This document shows, in pieces, positions 52,629-60,000 of a stretch of 60,000 nt of DNA; the stretch's first letter is position 1, and each line of letters opens with the position of its first letter. Source of the stretch: Polytrichum commune. Its lineage: Eukaryota; Streptophyta; Polytrichopsida; Polytrichales; Polytrichaceae. The stretch spans positions 30,477,666-30,537,665 of the forward strand of contig OX485807.1 in assembly GCA_950295325.1 (NCBI GenBank), in the 5' to 3' direction. The position numbers and the translations under genes were made by a program. The notes under the pieces were generated by a model. That model saw only the letters and a program-made list of their open reading frames with translations, was not told the DNA's origin and searched no databases.

Positions 52629-53965
52629 CACTACAACAAAACACGTCTTTTATTCCCGCACCCACTTCACTGCATGTCTTTTATTACCATAAACAGTGAA
52701 CGGTTGAAATTGTTGAAATCCACCTTTACTGTCCTCATGTCTTAGTTAACTTTGGGGTGTCATGGTAGTCATGTGGGACAATAATGTGCTTGGGAACGCA
52801 CTTGAGAACGTGTTCAAGAACGTCAGAGAACGTTCATTACTACGGATAGTAAAGTGGTCGACTTCACTATGTCACTTCAAAATGTTATGTGTTTTTGGGT
52901 TTTCCATAGAATGCTCACAAAAGAATGGCCCATTTATTTTTGCTAACATGTAATGAAATATACATATTCGACCACAATATGAGATTACCACATACTCAAG
53001 ATATTATAATTTAATCTAGAGGAGCATGACCATCTTCTTCAAGTGCAGCTTCATAAAGTGGTCGACTTCACTATGTCACTTCAAAATATCCACTTCATAT
53101 TTAGGTTGAAATTTAATAAAGATTTGCATTCAAAAATGTTATTCTAAAATCAAAGGACAAACTATTGCAGCATTTATAGTATTTAAGTGCACAAATTCTG
53201 ATTGTCTTGCTCAATGTTGATTGTAAACCGCAACATAGTGTCACCAACACTAAATGTTAACCCAACATTATTTGTCATTTCTTGTAATTTTTTGGGGGGA
53301 TTATTGATTTATAGTGTTGCAATTATTGTCACTTACTAAGTGAGTGTTCATCCAAATGTCAATCATCCATTACATTATTTCATCACAAGTTGCTGACAAG
53401 AGAAGGTAAGGTTTTTGCCAATGGATGAACGCATCCATCATCCATAACAATGTTTGTAAATTTATTCACAAGAAGTGTCATCCAAAAAGTTAACATAGTG
53501 ATATTAAATGTCATATGATACTACTTGTCATATTAAGTGTAGATGCTTAGAGGTATCTAAGCGTCATGTCCACTAATTGCCAACATAATACTATTTGTCA
53601 ACATAAGTAAGTTTTAAAGTAAAAAAAATGATTAACATCATATAGGGTAGTAATTGGGATACTTGGGATGATAGTTTGTGTTTTAATATGCAAGGGAACA
53701 TATTATTTGATATACTAATGACAAGTGTCATGTGTTCACATACTAGTATGTAAGGGGAAGATACTCTTGAGCATACTAATGTCAAGTGTTATTTGTGTAC
53801 ACTTTAATCATCATGTAGATTATCGTGTAACATAGGCATACACCTCATAACACTATTGAACATGTTGATGTCATGATATTAGTAGGTGCACTTGAAATGC
53901 CGAGTGTCATGAGGTGACACTAATGGTGAAGTTGTCAACCATTGATTTAACCTAGCATACGCCTC
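52629..53965 (+). mobile_element. CACTA-like terminus and gene-free flank
   Basis: CACTACAACAAAACACGTCT at 52629 has the CACTA start and follow-up typical of plant En/Spm elements. The other end was not found in the window, so the element extends beyond it or is broken. Inside are local duplications (gtggtcgacttcactatgtc at about 52853 and 53058) and no gene. The boundary on the right is the second MULE end. Confidence 0.35.
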
Positions 53966-54169
53966 AAGGGAAAAGCTATTTTGCGAGCGGTGAGCGGTGA
54001 GCAGTGAGCGGTGAGCGGTAAGTTTTGTAGAATATTGAAATTTTGTGTGGTGAAACATGCCCTATGACCGCGGTGTAAAGCTAAATATTGAAATATTTAT
54101 TGACAAAAATAACCTATAACCGTGGTTGAGGAACCTATACTATATTTGCTTGCACATTCTCTTATAAGG

Positions 54170-54545
54170 TTTGTAGGTTGGGAATGGGTCTCGGATGGTT
54201 ACAGGTTGTCATTTGAGGTGGACTAAGTCCCACTTGGAGAAGGCCTGGGATCCGAGGCCTCGTGGCTGTGGTATCATTTCAGATTGGGTATAAGATTTAA
54301 TTTGTAGGTTGGGAATGGGTCTCGGATGGTTACAACTTGTCATTTGAGGTGGACTAAGTCCCACTTGGAGAAGGCCTGGGATCCGAGGCCTCGTGGCTGC
54401 GGTATCATTTCAGATTGGGTATAAGGTTTGTAGGTTGGGAATGGGTCTCGGATGGTTACAGGTTGTTATTTGAGGTGGATGAAGTCCCACTGGGAGAAGG
54501 CCTCGGACCTGAGGCCTCATGGCTTGAGCCCCTACATTATGATTG
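54170..54545. repeat. Three-copy tandem repeat of about 127 bp
   Basis: Copies start at about 54170, 54298 and 54425 with ggtttgtaggttgggaatgg, each containing gtctcggatggttaca, gaggtggactaagtcccac and aaggcctgggatccgaggcc. The third copy is more diverged, and a fourth remnant (cgtcatttcaagtggatgg ... aggcctcggatccgagg) follows to 54630. No gene. Confidence 0.85.
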
Positions 54546-54865
54546 TGTTTAAAGGGTGTGGTTTCTGGGTGGGTCTCGTCATTTCAAGTGGATGGGCTAC
54601 TTTGCAGGAGGCCTCGGATCCGAGGTTTGTTGGCCTTGGGGTTTGCTGTCTGATTTGAGGTGAAGTTTATGGTTTCAGGTTGAATGTAGGCATGCCATGT
54701 TTGGGTTTCATGTTTAGCTACATTCAACCTGACTCCATAAATTTGAAATCGAATCATTGGTTTCAATTTGGGTCTCGACATGCCCAATGGCTTAGATTTC
54801 ATGTTCGGTCTCGGCATGGCCACTTTGGACAAGGCCTAGGGGTTTTATGTTTAGAATTTAGTGTC

Positions 54866-55035
54866 GTTGGTGTACACTTTAGTGAACTTGTAGACCATTG
54901 TGTAATATAGGTGTGCACCTCATATCATTGTTGAACATACTCATGCAGAGATATTAGTAAAGACACTTGAATGCCACGTTTCATGAGGTGACAGTAATGG
55001 TTTAGGGTCATTTATTCAAACCAACATTCGCCTAA
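54866..55035. repeat. Direct repeat of the sequence just outside the second MULE end
   Basis: gtgtacactttagtgaac ... ccaacattcgcct matches 53797-53960 (gtgtacactttaatcatc ... cctagcatacgcct) with moderate divergence. One copy lies outside the terminal repeat and one inside. The meaning is unclear: either the end was acquired by a local duplication, or the true boundary is further left. Confidence 0.6.
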
Positions 55036-55353
55036 AATCGCAAGCAATCATTGAAAAAGTGTATGAAAACCATAATAGAAGAATAGTGGAAACCCTTAAA
55101 GAAACATGAGAATGGTATGAACTAATACGCCGATTATGGAAGTAAGTGATGAACAATAAAATTATTCGTTAACTCAAACGTTAACAAGAAACCAAGTGGT
55201 GTTCGAAAATATTTTAAACAATATCCCATAAACTCCGAAAGTAATACACATACAATGAATTCCATGCGGAATGAGTGCATAAAATGAAAAACCAACGGAA
55301 GAAAAAACGGTATATTAGATAGTACACAGACATACACATGAAGCTATTACATC

Positions 55354-56960
55354 AAATCTGAATCACTATGATCACCTGATGATGAAGACATTCTAGAATC
55401 ACTAATATTTGAATCAGAGGAGGCATGACCATCAGATTCTAAAGCTTCTATATCCAAAACTCTAAAACTCTTCCCGGACGATATTTAGATGTAAAAGTCT
55501 GATAAAAACCTCCAGCTAGTTAATTAGCAATATCATTTGCATATGTAAGAAGTTGCCAAGACTTTGGAGGGCTGGGATTGAATTTAGGGTCACAAAAAAA
55601 AGGCCGGTGAATAGGATAGCTCAATTTATCGCATCTGCAAATGCCAATGGTACCATGTTCATAACTCAACTTTAGAAGAAATGACAGCAAAAAACATAAC
55701 ACTAGTAAGAGAATTTTTATGGACCATACTCACTTAGTAAAGCGAGATCTTTTCACAATCCTCTCAACGGGGATATCTTCACCCTCATGATCCTCTAAAC
55801 TAGTGACACGGTCTTCAATAGTGACTGCAGAGGCTGCTCTAGAGATAAATCAATGGAGCAAGTAAGGCCTCAAAAATATCAACATCAGCCTCTAATGCCG
55901 CAATGTGACGGTGCACATTGCGGCATGCATGAATGGAAGATCCTACAAATAAAGAAGTTGGAAAAACTTAGTGCAAAAACCACAATAAATTTTCAGAGCA
56001 AAAAAATATTAACCATTAACCAACTGAAATGGAAGATTACAAAGACATACCGGTCGATGCCGTGCAATCTAGAATAATATCCCATGGGGAGCTACATGCT
56101 TCAATTAGCATTTGCATTAGAAACACGGACTTTTCACGAGGCCCTCGCCATGGTGTGGATCCATTAGTTAGCTAGTCCTCACGAGAGACCAAGTTCTGGA
56201 GAATATCATCCCGTGCAACATCCACCCCATAAGGATCCAATTCAGGGACATGGCGAAATGAAAACTTCGATGCAGGTGACCCCGGCACGCTCCTGACCGC
56301 CAATGAAATAACGAACCTCATGGTCTACAATGTACCCGACATAAAAATCAATATTACTTTACAAAGTAAACAACACAACTAACTTAAGGATGAAATTGAA
56401 ACTGAATGCGGTGATGAGAAAGAAGGTTGAAGCTTTATCTTACAGTTGATGCTGGATTTATTGGGGATGTAAGATGAAGGCGGTTCATTTCCCACCACTC
56501 TTTCCGAATTGCAAAACCATACAATTTGCAATATCCAAGAATATTGGACTTCGTACTCATGCGAAAAGGGTGAAACAAAATAATTGCCCCATCGTCGTGC
56601 AAATGTTCGTCGGCAAAGTCAATTAGTGGTTGTAACGACTCTTTCGATTCTTGATTCAAAGCGGGAATGGATGATGGTGGGTTTGATATGCCAGGAACAG
56701 GAAGACTTTCCGGTATATCTGCAAGAATCAAGTCCAAACAGGGATGGTCCTCCGGAGAACCCTTGTAGTGCCGGGTTTTGTCTTTTGAGTGATGCACAAT
56801 CAAAGGAGATTGTCACAATTTGTACATGACAAATGACTCCAATAAAACTAGGTTAAGGGTGAATAGCACAAGCATTCAACTAGTTCCATTCAACGAGGAG
56901 TTTAAATCATTTTGAAGTTTACCTACCTCTACAACAACCACAAGACATGAATCTCCCTGA
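55354..56960 (-). pseudogene. Second copy of the MULE-type methyltransferase gene (C-terminal half)
   Basis: Exons on the minus strand: a small piece ending VVVE before 56935 (GDSCLVVVE), motif IV exon about 56818-56448 (CLDLILADIPESLPVPG, then LHDDGAIILFHP), motif X/I exon about 56323-56053 (GPREKSVFLMQMLIEAC, DIILDCTASTG), then 55945-55842 (SIHACRNVHRHIAALEADV) and a Ser/Asp tail to 55354. Exon boundaries match those of the gene at 38058-45413, but the sequence is well diverged, so the two copies are old relatives. A TAG at about 56174-56176 (LVSRED, stop, LTNGS) breaks it. The ParB-like half would lie beyond the foldback array. Confidence 0.65.
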
Positions 56961-57074
56961 TGATGTGTGACTTCATAAAAAATTTGTAAGCAGTGACTGT
57001 CGGACAATAACAAATTTGAGGACCCTTATCAACAGGATTAAAAGAATCCTCGCTTTATACATTGCCTAGTACTA

Positions 57075-60000
57075 GAAACACACTCAAATGAAGAAAAAAA
57101 ACCCCAACCCCACCCACTAATCTACCACCAGTTCCCCCTCAAAATCAGACTTACAAAACATTCAACCCATATACATGAGCATCCTCACCCCATCCCATAT
57201 GGTCTCTCGGTACCGAGACACCCTCAAATGAGAAAAAAAAAAACCCCAACCCACCCACTAATGTACCACCAATTCCCCTTTAAAATGATACTTAGCAAAA
57301 ATCAACTCATATACATGAGCATCCTCACCCCCTCTCCTATGGTGTCTCGGTATCGAGACACCCTCAAATGAGGAAAAAAAAACCCCAACCCACCCACTAA
57401 TGCACCACCAATTCCTCTTCCAAATGAGACTTAGCAAAAATCAAGCCATTATACATGAGCATCCTCACCCCCTCTCCTATGGTGTCTCGGTACGGAGACA
57501 CCCTCAAATGAGAAAAAAAAAACCCCAACCCACCCACTAATCTACCACCAATTCCCCCTCAAAATGAGACTTAGCAAAAATCAACCCATATACATGAGCA
57601 TCCTCACCCCCTCTCAAATGGTGTCTCGGTACCGAGACACCCTCAAATGAGAAAAAAAAACCCCAACCCACCCACTAATGTACCATCAATTCCCCCTCAA
57701 AATGAGACTTAGCAAAAACCATCCCATCTACATGAGCATCCTCACCCCCTCTCAAATGGTGTCTCGGTACTGAGACACCCTCAAATGAGAAAAAAAAAAC
57801 CCCAACCCACCCACTAATGTACCATCAATTCCCTTTCAAAATGAGACTTAGCAAAAATCAACCCATCTACATGAGCATCCTCACCCCCTCTCCTATGGTG
57901 TCTCGGTACCGAGACACCCTCAAATGAGAAAAAAAAAACCCAAACCCACCCACTAATGTACCATCAATTCCCTTTCAAAATGAGACTTAGCAAAAATCAA
58001 CCCATCTACATGAGCATCCTCACCCCCTCTCCTATGGTGTCTCGGTACCGAGACACCCTCAAATGAGAAAAAAAAAACCCCAACCCACCTACTAATGTAC
58101 CATCAATTCCCCCTCAAAATGAGACTTAGCAAAAACCAACCCATATACATGAGCATCCTCACCCCCTCTCAAATGGTGTCTCGGTACCGAGACACCCTCA
58201 AATGAGAAAAAAAAAAACACCTAATATCTTCAGACCTTCATAACTTCCACTTAAAATGTCCAAATCTAACAAAATACCACTCTATTGTTATGTAAATTCA
58301 ACGTAGATGGCAATGCACACCTCACTTGCCCCATTCAAGCAAGTATTAAAAAAGTTATGCCCCTTCAAACCTTAGAAGTCTTGGGAGCCACTCCCGGGCC
58401 ACTGCTAAGGTTTGAAGAGGCGTAAGTTTCTGAGTACTTGCTTGAATGTGACAATTATGGTGTGCATTGCCATCTCCGTTGAATTTAGATAACAATAGAG
58501 TGGTTTTTTGTTAGATTTGGACATTTTAAGTGGAAGTTATGAAGGTCTGAAGATATTAGGGGTTTTTTTTTTTCTCATTTGAGGGTGTCTCGGTACCGAG
58601 ACACCAGTTGAGAGGGGTTGAGGATGCTCATGTATATGGGTTGATTTTTGCTAAGTCTCATTTTGAGGGGGAATTGATGGTACATTAGTGGGTGGGTTGG
58701 GGTTTTTTTTTTCTCATTTGAGGGTGTCTCGGTACCGAGACACCATAGGAGAGGGGGTGAGGATGCTCATGTAGATGGATTGATTTTTGCTAAGTCTCAT
58801 TTTGAAAGGGAATTGATGGTACATTAGTGGGTGCGTTTGGGTTTTTTTTTTCTCATTTGAGGGTGTCTCGGTACCGAGACACCATAGGAGAGGGGGTGAG
58901 GATGCTCATGTAGATGGGTTGATTTTTGCTAAGTCTCATTTTGAAGGGGAATTGATGGTACATTAGTGGGTGGGTTGGGGTTTTTTTTTTTCTCATTTGA
59001 GGGTGTCTCCGTACCGAGACACCATAGGAGAAGGGGTGAGGATGCTCATGTAGATGGGTTGATTTTTGCTAAGTCTCATTTTGAAAGGGATTTGATGGTA
59101 CATTAGTGGGTGGGTTTGGGTTTTTTTTTCCCTCATTTGAGGGTGTCTCGGTACCTAGACACCATAGGAGAGGGGGTGAGGATGCTCATGTAGATGGGTT
59201 GATTTTTGCTAAGTCTCATTTTGAAAGGGAATTGATGGTACATTAGTGGGTGGGTTTGGGTTTTTTTTTTCTCATTTGAGGGTGTCTCGGTACCTAGACA
59301 CCATAGGAGAGGGGGTGAGGATGCTCATGTAGATGGGTTGATTTTTGCTAAGTCTCATTTTGAAAGGGAATTGATGGTACATTAGTGGGTGGGTTTGGGT
59401 TTTTTTTTTCTCATTTGAGGGTGTCTCGGTAGCGAGACACCATAGGAGAGGGGGTGAGGATGCTCATGTAGATGGGTTGATTTTTGCTAAGTCTCATTTT
59501 GAAAGGGAATTGATGGTACATTAGTGGGTGGGTTGGGGTTTTTTTTTTCTCATTTGAGGGTGTCTCGGTACCGAGACACCATTTGAGAGGGGGTGAGGAT
59601 GCTCATGTATATGGGTTGATTTTTGCTAAGTCTCATTTTGAGGGGGAATTGATGGTACATTAGTGGGTGGGTTTGGGTTTTTTTTTCTCATTTGAGGGTG
59701 TCTCGGTACCGAGACACCATAGGAGAGGGGGTGAGGATGCTCATGTAGATGGGTTGATTTTTGCTAAGTCTCATTTTGAAGGGGAATTGATGGTACATTA
59801 GTGGGTGGGTTGGGGTTTTTTTTTTCTCATTTGAGGGTGTCTCGGTAGCGAGACACCATAGGAGAGGGGGTGAGGATGCTCATGTAGATGGGTTGATTTT
59901 TGCTAAGTCTCATTTTGAAAGGGAATTGATGGTACATTAGTGGGTGGGTTGGGGTTTTTTTTTTCTCATTTGAGGGTGTCTCGCTACCGAGACACCATTT
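57075..60000. mobile_element. Foldback-type element: inverted arrays of about 139-bp repeats
   Basis: The left arm (57075-58215) holds eight repeats and the right arm (58570 to beyond 60000) eleven or more in inverse orientation. Each has the palindrome core GTCTCGGTACCGAGAC, an A-run (or T-run), ccccaacccacccactaatg and catgagcatcctcaccccc. The arms face each other about a centre near 58390, and the inner 180 bases on either side are also inverted (cttcagaccttcataacttcc and its complement). Long inverted arms built of tandem subrepeats are the hallmark of foldback elements. It lies in the second MULE; the right limit is outside the window. Confidence 0.8.
58216..58569. repeat. Unique centre of the foldback element
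   Basis: The inner inverted repeat is about 170 bases per side with a short spacer around gggagccactcccgggcc (58382-58399). No gene. Several phrases resemble the LTR-A family in the same order: cccgggac/cactgc, aaggtttgaa, cttgcttgaatg, gttatgaaggtctgaag. Confidence 0.6.

Larger units (their letters stand above)
53966..57040. mobile_element. Left part of a second MULE with the methyltransferase gene
   Basis: The end aaGGGAAAAGCTATTTTGCGAGCGG plus GTGAGCGG octamers (to about 54018) matches the ends of the MULE at 37367-50541. The shared subterminal block cctataaccgtgg is at 54110. Further in, on the minus strand, lies the same methyltransferase gene in the same orientation relative to the end. 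The element is interrupted or cut by the foldback array from about 57075 and its right end is outside the window. Its target duplication cannot be checked. Confidence 0.65.

Noticed and set aside
57075-60000. CRISPR-like regularly spaced repeats
   Set aside because: The whole 139-bp unit is repeated, there are no unique spacers, and the array is inverted; the context is a plant transposon.

Overview
The window is repeat-rich nuclear DNA of a green plant. The evidence is plant-type LTR retrotransposons, a Mutator-like element (MULE) with a SWIM-domain transposase, GT-AG introns throughout, a CCCTAAA-type repeat near 23.17 kb and a CACTA-like terminus. The species cannot be named from sequence alone. 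The divergent protein families and CpG-rich palindromes would suit a seedless plant or bryophyte, but that is only an inference. No intact single-copy cellular gene is seen. Nearly everything is transposable elements nested inside each other.

Layout. 1-5647: the 3' end of an LTR element (LTR family A), a solo LTR-A with a perfect 5-bp target duplication, and two tandem copies of a CCGGAT-rich LTR-like repeat. 5648-18617: a minus-strand transposase-like pseudogene (resembling the DUF7869 family), cut in the middle of an exon by a very young 10.35-kb LTR retrotransposon (7491-17841, 2888-bp LTRs with no difference seen). 18.6-27.3 kb: a non-coding interval with a solo LTR-D, a poly-G/poly-C-ended MITE and many copies of a CpG-rich palindrome. 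27.34-51.9 kb: a plus-strand multi-exon gene encoding a ParB-like domain (DGQHS), an amino-methyltransferase-like domain (VFGGTKF) and, in the same exon chain, an FCP1-type HAD domain. It is interrupted in turn by a solo LTR-D, a hAT-like element, a solo LTR-C and a 13.2-kb MULE, each with its own target-site duplication. 37367-50541: the MULE. It has two divergent genes: a SWIM/DDE transposase (+) and a ParB-like plus class-beta-like DNA methyltransferase gene (-), the latter hit by a third LTR-A. 52-57 kb: a diverged LTR-D relative, a CACTA-like end, then the left end of a second MULE of the same family carrying the same methyltransferase gene. 57.08-60 kb: a huge foldback-type inverted array with about 139-bp subrepeats, each holding a perfect palindrome.

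How it fits together. Two unrelated-looking transposase genes each sit head-to-head with a gene encoding a ParB-like domain followed by a DNA amino-methyltransferase-like domain. In both methyltransferase genes the introns carry arrays of long palindromes, of different sequence in each. A second MULE copy keeps the methyltransferase. I read this as a transposon-borne ParB-methyltransferase module with intron-resident palindromic sites, a candidate undescribed system. All visible copies are decayed by stop codons consistent with C-to-T changes and by frameshifts.
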